A stretch of 64,000 nt of DNA from JAGVPT01 sp964642725 (lineage in GTDB: Bacteria > Bacteroidota > Ignavibacteria > UBA10030 > UBA8401), in contig CAZXQG010000012.1 of assembly GCA_964642725.1 (NCBI GenBank), positions 12,625-76,624 of the forward strand, read 5' to 3'. Below, in pieces: positions 52,579 through 60,735 of this stretch. The first letter of the stretch is position 1, and the number at the start of each line of letters is the position of its first letter. The notes beneath the pieces were generated by a model. It saw only the letters and a list, made by a program, of their open reading frames with translations, did not search any database and was not told where the DNA came from. Both the position numbers and the translations under genes were made by a program.

Positions 52579-53465
52579 GACGGCTCCGCCTCAACCACTT
52601 TGCGCTGCAAGAGAACCACGGTAAGAATAACGAGGGCAAAAACGAACCCTAACGCCGCTGCATAGCCCATATGCCCGAAATAAAACGCCTGGTTATAGAT
52701 GTATAACATGCCGGACATGGTGCTTTGCATCGGCCCGCCGCCGGTGAGCACATACGGCTCGATGAAAAGCGAGAATCCGCCGATGGTTGAAAGTGCGACG
52801 ATGAGCACCATGGTGGAATTCAGCATTGGAAGTGTAATCTTGAAAAACTGGCTGTACTTATCCGCACCGTCGAGGCTCGCCGATTCATAGATTTCCTTCG
52901 GAATATTTTGCAGGCCGACGAGGAAGAGCACGATGTAGATGCCGACATTCTTCCACGTGGCCATGATCGCTATCGACGGCATCGCCAGTCCGGGGTCGAT
53001 AAGCCACGGTATCTTCCGTATGCCGACGATGCTCAACAGAGAGTTCAGCACTCCGGAATCGAACGAGTACAAGTTCTGCCAAAGAATGGTGACAACAACG
53101 CCCGAAACGACAACTGGCAAAAAGTAAACTGCGCGGAAAAATCCCCGGAACATTCCCTTGGAATGCAGCAGCAGCGAAAATCCCAATGCGACCGCGATCT
53201 GCAGCGGAATGTGGATCAGAAGAAAGATGAATGTATTGAACATCGCCCTGAAAAATTGAGGGTCCGAAAACAGGCGCTGAAAATTTTTCATTCCGACCCA
53301 TTCCATCGGTGTCACGATATTCCACCGATGGAAGATCAGGATAAAAGAAAAGACAAGCGGGTAGGCGACGAAAAGAAGGAAGAAAATGATGTACGGCAAA
53401 ACGAACCAATAACCATGCCGCTCACTTTCACGAATCGCTTTGAGAATGTTCATTTTCCGGATCAT
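52575..53465 (-). CDS. ABC sugar importer permease, MalF-type
   Basis: A 296-residue CUT1 permease with six helices (YWFVLPYIIFFLLFVAYPLV first) and the EAA loop (PKEIYESASLDGADKYSQFF, then KITLPMLNSTMV). The start at 53465 overlaps the binding-protein stop by ATGA and begins MIRKMNILKA; the longer frame to 53492 lacks support. It forms the channel with the MalG-type partner. The two permeases and the binding protein make a complete importer except for the ATPase, which is not in this window. Confidence 0.92.
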   Translation of the reverse strand: MIRKMNILKAIRESERHGYWFVLPYIIFFLLFVAYPLVFSFILIFHRWNIVTPMEWVGMKNFQRLFSDPQFFRAMFNTFIFLLIHIPLQIAVALGFSLLLHSKGMFRGFFRAVYFLPVVVSGVVVTILWQNLYSFDSGVLNSLLSIVGIRKIPWLIDPGLAMPSIAIMATWKNVGIYIVLFLVGLQNIPKEIYESASLDGADKYSQFFKITLPMLNSTMVLIVALSTIGGFSLFIEPYVLTGGGPMQSTMSGMLYIYNQAFYFGHMGYAAALGFVFALVILTVVLLQRKVVEAEPS

Positions 53466-54775
53466 TGATTCCACTCCATTATCGCGCGGCATCTCTTCGC
53501 GGCGTCTCTGACAGCATCGGCAGGAGTCTTGCGGCCGTACACCGCGCAGATCTCGTACTCTTGCGAGATCGCGTCGAAAATTTCTTTCAGGTCGGCAACC
53601 GTGTCCATTCCGCGGGTGTGCACCGCCTGCTCCGCAAACTTCACCATCAGCGGATTTTTTGCAAAATAGCTTGCAAAAAGAGGATTCGTGGGCAGATCTC
53701 CCCGAACCGGGACCTGGTTTGTAATTTCCAGCATCAGCAAGTCGTGTTCCGCCGTGACAAGAAACTTTACAAACTCCCAGGATTCTTTCGGATGCTCGGT
53801 CGTGCTGAAGATTGCAATATTCTTGTAGTCTCCCGATGTGTAGACGGGACCCTGGTGGTCATCAGGTACGGGAAGAGGTGCCACACCGAAGTGAATGTTC
53901 GGCGCGAATTTTGAGATCGTGGCAATTTCCCAGGGGCCGGCGAAATGAGTCGCCTTTTTTTCGAGAAGAAACGGATCCCCCCCCTGAAAAAATGTTCTCG
54001 GGAAATATCCCTGGCTGTAACATTGCTGGAAAAAACCGAAAACTTTTTCAGCATCGGAGTTCTGGAAAGCGACACTATCATTCCTGAACAGTGTCTCTCC
54101 ACTTGACGCGGCGATATAGAACGGGTAGATGTCGAACAGCCGTTCCCACCAAATCGGGCGAATATCGCGCTCCCCCATCCAGACATCGAATTGTCCGTCG
54201 TTGTCGGTGTCACGGGTTACCTTTTTGGCGGCAGAAAAATATTCAGAATATGTCTGCGGGACTTTTTTGACGCCGGCAGCATTGAGCATGCCGATATTGT
54301 AGAACATCATCACCGGATTTGTTTTCCACGGCATTTGATAGTAGTGCCCGTTACTCGTTTTAAAAATTGAGAGCAATTCCCTCGGAACTCGCGCTGCGGC
54401 AATCGAGTCAAAATCGGAAAATTGATCCAGCGCAACCAAACCGCCCGCTTGCGTGTATTCCCGCAAAGCGCCCGGCCAAATATTGGAACAGACGTCGGGG
54501 GTAGTCTTTCCGGCAATCGCCGCGAGAAGGACTTCTTCAGTTGATTGGCTGACGGGAATAGGCTGCATGCGGACCTGAATTTTCGGATGCATGCGGTTCC
54601 ACATTTTTACGATCGTGTCGGCAAGTTGAATTTCCTGCGGATTGGGTGCCGGCCAATATGTGAGGGTGATGACGGCGCTGTCCTGAAGTGCGGAAGAACT
54701 ATGCGGCCCAGAACACGCCGGCAGACAGATCAGCAGAAGAAATCCAATCGTACTCTTTCGAAGAAGTGTGTTCAT
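53462..54775 (-). CDS. Extracellular sugar-binding lipoprotein (CUT1 family)
   Basis: A 437-residue substrate-binding lipoprotein. The lipobox is CLPAC with lipid Cys near residue 21. Typical family 1 blocks are LTYWPAPNPQEIQLADTIVK, KIQVRMQPIP, PDVCSNIWPGALREY and GPWEIATISKF. The ATG at 54775 is preferred over a TTG two codons upstream. It binds an oligosaccharide and hands it to the MalFG-type permeases encoded in overlapping genes downstream. It follows the parvulin-like gene by 6 bases. The ligand is unknown. Confidence 0.9.
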   Translation of the reverse strand: MNTLLRKSTIGFLLLICLPACSGPHSSSALQDSAVITLTYWPAPNPQEIQLADTIVKMWNRMHPKIQVRMQPIPVSQSTEEVLLAAIAGKTTPDVCSNIWPGALREYTQAGGLVALDQFSDFDSIAAARVPRELLSIFKTSNGHYYQMPWKTNPVMMFYNIGMLNAAGVKKVPQTYSEYFSAAKKVTRDTDNDGQFDVWMGERDIRPIWWERLFDIYPFYIAASSGETLFRNDSVAFQNSDAEKVFGFFQQCYSQGYFPRTFFQGGDPFLLEKKATHFAGPWEIATISKFAPNIHFGVAPLPVPDDHQGPVYTSGDYKNIAIFSTTEHPKESWEFVKFLVTAEHDLLMLEITNQVPVRGDLPTNPLFASYFAKNPLMVKFAEQAVHTRGMDTVADLKEIFDAISQEYEICAVYGRKTPADAVRDAAKRCRAIMEWNQ

Positions 54776-54781
54776 CTGCAA

Positions 54782-56398
54782 TCAATCCCACGTCTGCCAT
54801 TCATAGTCAATGGAAGGAAAGGCGGTGCGGGGAAAGATCCCCCCTTTTTTCACCGAGTACACATCGATAGCTTTCGGGTAGTTTTCGACGTCGACGGGGA
54901 GTTTCCTCAACGTGTCGTCGTTGGTCTTCACCGTATATTTCTGTTTGAGTTTCAGGATCTTATGGAGAAGCGTGCTTGTCTCCTGATATACAAACGCATC
55001 GCGTCGGACGTCGTCTTTCACTTCCGTAAACGGGCGGACAACACCCTTATCGTTCCGGTAATCCTTCTCGTGGTCGGTATAATAATTGTGCAGCGTGCTG
55101 TCGTCCTGGGCGATGGTGTTATCAATTTCAAGCTTTGCCGCCCGGTAGACCAGCTTCTCCTCCCACCATTGTGTCTGCTTCACAACGCTTTCTTTCTTTT
55201 GCAGGCCCCTCCGGTAGGCTTCCGCCGTTAACATTCTGTCGCGAACCATGCGCCACACCAGCTGCTCTACTGAAACAGAGTACGCATGCAGAGATTTTGT
55301 CTCCAAGCGTACATAAAAGTCTCTCGGTTTCTCCCAGTCTATAAAATCGCCAAAAAGGAACTTGCCGTTTTTCATCGTCACCAAAACATTTGATCTATAC
55401 AACGAAATTGAATCGGTGTTCGGATGGCGCTTCTGTGCCGCTAGTTTTTTTTCCATTCCCCATGCGGAATATTTCTCAGGAGAAAGGAACTTCTTTCCAA
55501 GATGAGCCTGCAGAAGCTCGAACGATTCTTTGTCGATGACCGGATTCTGCCCAAGTAACATGCGGTGAACGTATTGGTCCGACAACGAATCCGATTTATG
55601 CTGAAGCAACGCGCGACGGACATCTTCGTGCAGCTTCATGTTCTCCCCCTCTGTTATAATCGGGTTCTTCCATGCTTCGACAATTTTTACAATGTACCAT
55701 CCGTCGGGAGCATGAATCGGAGGGGTCAGCGTGCCGGAAGTCAGCGAATCGATGGCCGTGGCCAGCGCCGCATTCTTCACCTCCAATTTAAAGCGTGTTG
55801 TCTCCATGGAACGACTATCCGCAGAGACGGAATCGGGATAGTTTACGGCAAATAACGAATCGAAGGATCCCCCATGGCGCAGCAGCTTGGCATCTTGAAA
55901 GATATCGTCTTTTGAGGGTGAGAAAATCCATTTGAGGCTCAGGTGGATATTCTCCCCGGAAACACCCCGTTCAATTTCTTTGTCAGAGATGTTCACCGTG
56001 TTGAGCACATCGTCTTTATAAAGCTCTTCGGTGGCAAGGTCTGCTTCAACTTCGTTGAGCACTTCTTTCACCTTGGAGGAGGACTGCAGCCCGCGATCGT
56101 ATCCGTCGAGCGCGAGAAGCTTTTCGTAGATCATGTAGGTGAGATAGTGTTTCTTGGAGTCGGACTCTCTTTTCGTAAAAGCGGGACCGTATTCATAGCT
56201 CAGCAGAAACTCTTGCGCCGTAACATTCCACGGTCCAACTTGGGCGAGGACGACGGAATTGAATTTCGGATCGTCCAGAAGGACGTTTGACGGCATATCG
56301 GCAGTATGCTGTGCAAACACCAACGGAGAGACGACGCTCTGCAGCAAACTTATCAATGCGGCAGTGCGCCAATATCGTTTATGACTTCCAGGATTCAC
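54782..56398 (-). CDS. SurA/PrsA-like peptidyl-prolyl isomerase
   Basis: A 538-residue exported protein with a signal peptide (RTAALISLLQSVVSPLVFA). Helical chaperone regions flank at least one parvulin-type domain (about residues 150-260: LKWIFSPSKDDIFQDAKLLR, SLTSGTLTPPIHAPDGWYIV). It probably folds outer-membrane or secreted proteins of this operon in the periplasm. Whether the domain is catalytically active is not clear; key parvulin residues are not fully preserved by eye. The start is GTG at 56398. It lies 8 bases after the PorV-like gene, so the two are coupled. Confidence 0.75.
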   Translation of the reverse strand: MNPGSHKRYWRTAALISLLQSVVSPLVFAQHTADMPSNVLLDDPKFNSVVLAQVGPWNVTAQEFLLSYEYGPAFTKRESDSKKHYLTYMIYEKLLALDGYDRGLQSSSKVKEVLNEVEADLATEELYKDDVLNTVNISDKEIERGVSGENIHLSLKWIFSPSKDDIFQDAKLLRHGGSFDSLFAVNYPDSVSADSRSMETTRFKLEVKNAALATAIDSLTSGTLTPPIHAPDGWYIVKIVEAWKNPIITEGENMKLHEDVRRALLQHKSDSLSDQYVHRMLLGQNPVIDKESFELLQAHLGKKFLSPEKYSAWGMEKKLAAQKRHPNTDSISLYRSNVLVTMKNGKFLFGDFIDWEKPRDFYVRLETKSLHAYSVSVEQLVWRMVRDRMLTAEAYRRGLQKKESVVKQTQWWEEKLVYRAAKLEIDNTIAQDDSTLHNYYTDHEKDYRNDKGVVRPFTEVKDDVRRDAFVYQETSTLLHKILKLKQKYTVKTNDDTLRKLPVDVENYPKAIDVYSVKKGGIFPRTAFPSIDYEWQTWD

Positions 56399-56406
56399 TT
56401 TTCTAC

Positions 56407-57438
56407 CTAAAATCGAAGAGCGACGGAAAATGAATGCACACCCTCAAGCCGTCCATAGTCCCGATAAGCGTAATCGAACTTCACTATTGAGCTGCTGGAA
56501 ATAAGGCTGGAGGTGACCCCGATACCGAGTGAGAGGCCTCCTTCGCTATCACTCAGAAAGAGCGATTGGAATCCGCCGCGAAGATAGATAAAATCGTGAA
56601 TGGCAAATTCGGTCCCCACGTTTACACTTTCATAATTGTCGTTTGGATGGATTGCATCAAAGGCGACCGTCCAGCGATACATGTCGTTTTCCAGAACGTT
56701 CGTTGAGAACCCGATTTGGAACCGGAGCGGCAAGTCCCATGAGTTCATCTCTATGTCAGCCGGAATCTGGTCGTTAGAACCCTGCTTGGTCGGGTCGATG
56801 CGAACAAACTCCCGCGTATCGCTGCCAGCAAGTGTCATTGGTGTTCCGAAATTTGAAAGCGAAGCTCCGATGACCATTCCGCCAAAAAGGTCCGTTCTGA
56901 ATATTGTTCCCATATCCACGGCGAAAGCAGTGGCGCTTTCGTGCCAGATAGCTTCCTGAATAAATTTTGCCGTGAATCCGATCGAAAAGCGATCGGTCAG
57001 CGGACGCGCATAGGAAAGGCCTGCCGCCAGATCGCTGGCGCTAAAATATTCGCCCGTTCCTTCCGGCATTTCCACCGTTCTCACCGCCATGTCGGCCATC
57101 GTAAGAGACGTGAGGCTGAAACCCAGCGTTCCAAAACTGCCGAGAGGCAGCGCGAGACCGGCGAAATCGAATTTTGTAGCGGCAATCCAATCAGTATGGG
57201 CAAGTATCGCATCGGTGCTTGTGATATTGGCAATGCCGGCGGGATTCCAGTACAAAGCAGTCGGATCGTTCGCGAGGCTCACGAACGCTCCTCCCATACC
57301 GATCGCTGGCGCACCGACTGATATTTCCAGGAACGACGCCGCGGTGGTTCCCGTCTTCGAAACGTTATTAGCCCCCTGCGCATATATCGCAATCGGGACC
57401 ATCGCAATGACAATTATGATCCGCAAGCATTTCTTCAT
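56407..57438 (-). CDS. PorV/PorQ-like outer-membrane beta-barrel protein
   Basis: A 343-residue FadL-like barrel of the PorV/PorQ group (UPF0164). Diagnostic blocks are SFLEISVGAPAIGMGGAFVS followed by NDPTALYWNPAGIANI, then GFTAKFIQEAIWHESATAFA and the C-terminal GLEGVHSF-like ending with a final Phe (FSVALRF). PorV carries T9SS cargo from the translocon to the surface, so it may serve the T9SS proteins encoded upstream. The ATG at 57438 starts a signal peptide (MKKCLRIIIVIAMV) and has GGAG at suitable distance; an ATG at 57459 overlapping the previous stop is the alternative. Confidence 0.8.
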   Translation of the reverse strand: MKKCLRIIIVIAMVPIAIYAQGANNVSKTGTTAASFLEISVGAPAIGMGGAFVSLANDPTALYWNPAGIANITSTDAILAHTDWIAATKFDFAGLALPLGSFGTLGFSLTSLTMADMAVRTVEMPEGTGEYFSASDLAAGLSYARPLTDRFSIGFTAKFIQEAIWHESATAFAVDMGTIFRTDLFGGMVIGASLSNFGTPMTLAGSDTREFVRIDPTKQGSNDQIPADIEMNSWDLPLRFQIGFSTNVLENDMYRWTVAFDAIHPNDNYESVNVGTEFAIHDFIYLRGGFQSLFLSDSEGGLSLGIGVTSSLISSSSIVKFDYAYRDYGRLEGVHSFSVALRF

Positions 57439-57458
57439 CAATATAAGCTCCGGCTTCA

Positions 57459-60400
57459 TTATTTCATAATAGCAAATTTGCCGATGAACGATCCGATGCC
57501 AGGCGCGTCAATATGGAAGACGTACACGCCGTAGGCAATGTTCATCCCGTCGCGCGAGACAAGATTCCAGGGCTCCTGGCCGTTATCAATATTACTGTTA
57601 TGATACAACGTCTGAACGAGCTGCGCGCTCATTGTGTAAATGTGGATTGTGCACTTGCTTGGCAGATGGATAAAATAGATGAGCCTTGATCCCCGACCGA
57701 CCGATGTCGTCGTCGGCTCCCACGAGTCTGCACCGACATACGGGTTAGGAACAACGGCTACTTTTTTGATGTCATATTTGGCTTGCTGAACACTAAGGGC
57801 CGGCGACGTTGTCGTGAACTCGAAGTACTCACCAGTCCGGAATGGTTTCTTCGTAGATATCCGGTACACGTCTCCCGGCTGCGGCGGACGCTGGAGTGAA
57901 GGAGCAATAGAGGTATCCACGATCAAAGTCATGGACCACGATTTCCGCGCACTGGGATAATCGATGGCACGCTTGCCGGCAGAGTCGCCGCACACAATAA
58001 AAATTGCGTCCGAGTCGTCGTCGAACATCTGATTGTTATTGTGATCCCGGAACATGAACTGCACATGGTCGATATTCTCTGTCACGTTCTTTATGATGAT
58101 ATTGGATGGCTGCGGCTGAGGCGGATGAACGGGAAAACTGGAATACTGGAATGAAGAATCTCCTTTCCCTTTCTCAGTGAACGTAATTTCAAAATCGGCG
58201 GGATAGTCGATCCGGCTGGCTTGATATGCCCCGGCGAAACGCGGATCGAATCCTACATTCACGCGATAGTTGCTCGTCCCTTTTTCCCACTTGGTATTTG
58301 GGACGTCGATCACGACGGCAGGATCGTTGGTTAGGGTTAACGCAAAGCCCCGGATCATCGGCGACGACTGCTGATTGGTCAACATTTGAGTCAACTTAAT
58401 CACTGTATCGGCCGTGGTCTTGTCAATAAGCTGAAACCACGGCTTGGGATTATTATGAAAAGCAGTAGAATCGTTGAAATCAACCCTGAAGGTGTGATTA
58501 TTCCGAAGCGAGTCAGGGTCGAGAATATTTACTGCGAGCGATCCCGTCGCCGGACCGGTGGCAACGTTGATCTTAACGTCCGGCGCAACATAGCCAGCAG
58601 ACGGTGCGTGCGGCGTCACGACCGCCGTATTGATGTCCGTTTTTACGACGCCGTTAACATCCACGTTTATGATGGCCGTCGTTTCCGAGGGAGGGATACC
58701 GACAAGTTGACCCGTGATGGTTGTCGTAGTAAAACCCGCGTCGTATGCCGTCACTGCGTAATAGTACGTCTGTCCGTTTTGAATTGTCGAATCGACAAAT
58801 GAGTGCCGCAGACCAGTATCGTTACCGAGATTGAAGTATGCACCGTTGACGCCGATCGGAGCCAGACCTTTGATACTATCGGCAAGATCGAACTCCGCAA
58901 TGGGAATACGATATGTCGGCTGTCCATTCGCATCCGTGACTGTCTTGTCTTCGATGAAGTTCGGTTCGGTGCTCCGGTAGATGCGGTATCCTTCGAAACT
59001 GTATCTCTGGTAGAAAGCATCAAATGTCAACTCAGACCTGTTATCCCAATACAACGTTACCTTGTGGTCTCCTGCGATCGCTTTAATTGTGGGCTTATCC
59101 GGCGGTTTTGCAAATTGATAGTTTGCATTATAGATTGACTGCACGGTCTTCTTTCTCAGGAAAAGGTCGTCGGCAGTCAAACCAAAGATCAGCGCCATCG
59201 AGAAGCGTTCTGTTTGCCCCGTCGCGCCGCCATAGCTGATCCTCCCCTTGAGAGGGAAGGGATAGCTGGAGAAATCATTCCCGAGATTAGGCGGGCTGAG
59301 TGACGTATCATGCGGCTGAAGTGCGGAAGTAAATGCTGTCCAATTCCGCTCGTCGTTGTTCAGGTCGTATGTATGAACATTTGAGATAATGAAGCCGGTC
59401 AATCCGATTTGATCCGATTCGTCTTTATCAAGGATGCCGAAATGCGGTTCGCCCTGGTCCGGCTTGCCGTTACCTTCCGTTCCGTCGGGATCGGGGCCAG
59501 GATAACCAGGATCCAGCGGTCCTAACCCGTCTGAGCCAACGTCATCGTTCAACGGTTCGCCCGGGTCCCATTTTCCATTATGGTTCACGTCGGTAAAAGA
59601 GACCCAGTTTGCATTTTCATCTGCGTCCCAATGCGGCCGCCATGAATAACCGTAGAACTTATGGAAGGTAACTGTGTCTTGCTGGACATTAACGATGAAG
59701 GGGTCCTTGTTAACATCGGTAATGAAGACATTCGCTTTGTTATCTCGCTGTTCATCGGTGAGGCCATCCCTGTCATTATCGATTTGATCATTTGAAATTC
59801 CGGGGCTTTCGAGAAAAGCATAACCGGCGACACCGACGGGACTCCAGTTGCCCGGACTCCCAGTGGAAACAGTGGACCCAGCATATGAGAGATTCAGATC
59901 CAAATTGTAATCTCCCCAGTTGTTAGCCGAATTGTCGTGGCCGCCAATTCCCCAATCGACGTACTGGGCAAAGAGAGTTTTTTTGTAATCGGTCGTCCCC
60001 ATGTTTGTAATATCATAAAGCCAGAAGATAACATCTTCTGCGAGTACTTGCGACCATTGAAATCCGCGTGCGCGCACCTGCATTCCCAATCCGCCTCGCG
60101 TCGAATCGTCCGCATCGGGATAGAAATGATTTGTGAGAATGTATTGCCGATCCTCATTATCGTCCATCACGAAAAAGGTTTCAAGGTCGGCATTGAGCAC
60201 TCCGTTTCCGAAGAAGCCATTCCATCTCCCATCCCAAGTATTTGGACGGTCGGGCCAATGGGGAGGCCATGTCGTCGGGTCGTCGCTTCGCGCGGGGCTC
60301 GATTGAAACCGATTTGCATAACCGGGAAGCGACCACCACCCGTAGGTAACGGCAGTTGACACGTCGTAGCGAGTGTACTCGTAGTAATTTGTCTCAAGAG

Positions 60401-60686
60401 GGTGGATGATGTTTCCGCGTGGGTCCTTAGCCTCGGCCTGAACAATTACTGCCACGCCGTCTATATACGTGTGATTTGTCCCTTTAGGCCATACGCCGCT
60501 CAGGTTTGCCTCGTTCTTCCAATCCGCTATCTCGCCCATATTATAGTAGACGGTCGCCACGAGGTTTCCGTCCATTAGCCCCATTTTATTCTCATTGTGG
60601 TCCCCCTTGTTCTTGTCCACAAGCGGCTGAGCGTTTGCCTGGAAGCTCAGCGCGCAGAATAAGAGGGGCATGAAAAACGGTTTCAT
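57459..60686 (-). CDS. Large exported cell-surface protein with FN3-like and Ca-binding segments
   Basis: A 1075-residue exported protein; start at 60686 gives the signal peptide MKPFFMPLLFCALSFQA. The middle holds acidic repeats of the thrombospondin type 3/dockerin kind (DNDRDGLTDEQ, DVNHNGKWDPGEPLNDD, DGTEGNGKPDQGEPHFG), which usually bind calcium. An FN3-like domain follows (about residues 540-660: KPTIKAIAGDHKVTLYWDNR, TYYYAVTAYDAGF). The last ~90 residues (VVPNPYVGADSWEP to GVYVFHIDAPGIGSFIGKFA) resemble a T9SS-type C-terminal domain without the full NPFNP motif. Encoded between the TonB receptor and PorV genes, it is probably a surface partner of that receptor. Function unknown. Confidence 0.7.
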   Translation of the reverse strand: MKPFFMPLLFCALSFQANAQPLVDKNKGDHNENKMGLMDGNLVATVYYNMGEIADWKNEANLSGVWPKGTNHTYIDGVAVIVQAEAKDPRGNIIHPLETNYYEYTRYDVSTAVTYGWWSLPGYANRFQSSPARSDDPTTWPPHWPDRPNTWDGRWNGFFGNGVLNADLETFFVMDDNEDRQYILTNHFYPDADDSTRGGLGMQVRARGFQWSQVLAEDVIFWLYDITNMGTTDYKKTLFAQYVDWGIGGHDNSANNWGDYNLDLNLSYAGSTVSTGSPGNWSPVGVAGYAFLESPGISNDQIDNDRDGLTDEQRDNKANVFITDVNKDPFIVNVQQDTVTFHKFYGYSWRPHWDADENANWVSFTDVNHNGKWDPGEPLNDDVGSDGLGPLDPGYPGPDPDGTEGNGKPDQGEPHFGILDKDESDQIGLTGFIISNVHTYDLNNDERNWTAFTSALQPHDTSLSPPNLGNDFSSYPFPLKGRISYGGATGQTERFSMALIFGLTADDLFLRKKTVQSIYNANYQFAKPPDKPTIKAIAGDHKVTLYWDNRSELTFDAFYQRYSFEGYRIYRSTEPNFIEDKTVTDANGQPTYRIPIAEFDLADSIKGLAPIGVNGAYFNLGNDTGLRHSFVDSTIQNGQTYYYAVTAYDAGFTTTTITGQLVGIPPSETTAIINVDVNGVVKTDINTAVVTPHAPSAGYVAPDVKINVATGPATGSLAVNILDPDSLRNNHTFRVDFNDSTAFHNNPKPWFQLIDKTTADTVIKLTQMLTNQQSSPMIRGFALTLTNDPAVVIDVPNTKWEKGTSNYRVNVGFDPRFAGAYQASRIDYPADFEITFTEKGKGDSSFQYSSFPVHPPQPQPSNIIIKNVTENIDHVQFMFRDHNNNQMFDDDSDAIFIVCGDSAGKRAIDYPSARKSWSMTLIVDTSIAPSLQRPPQPGDVYRISTKKPFRTGEYFEFTTTSPALSVQQAKYDIKKVAVVPNPYVGADSWEPTTTSVGRGSRLIYFIHLPSKCTIHIYTMSAQLVQTLYHNSNIDNGQEPWNLVSRDGMNIAYGVYVFHIDAPGIGSFIGKFAIMK

Positions 60687-60735
60687 CAAAAAATTTCTTT
60701 CCCGGCCTATAGTATAATGAGAGAGGTTCATAAAG

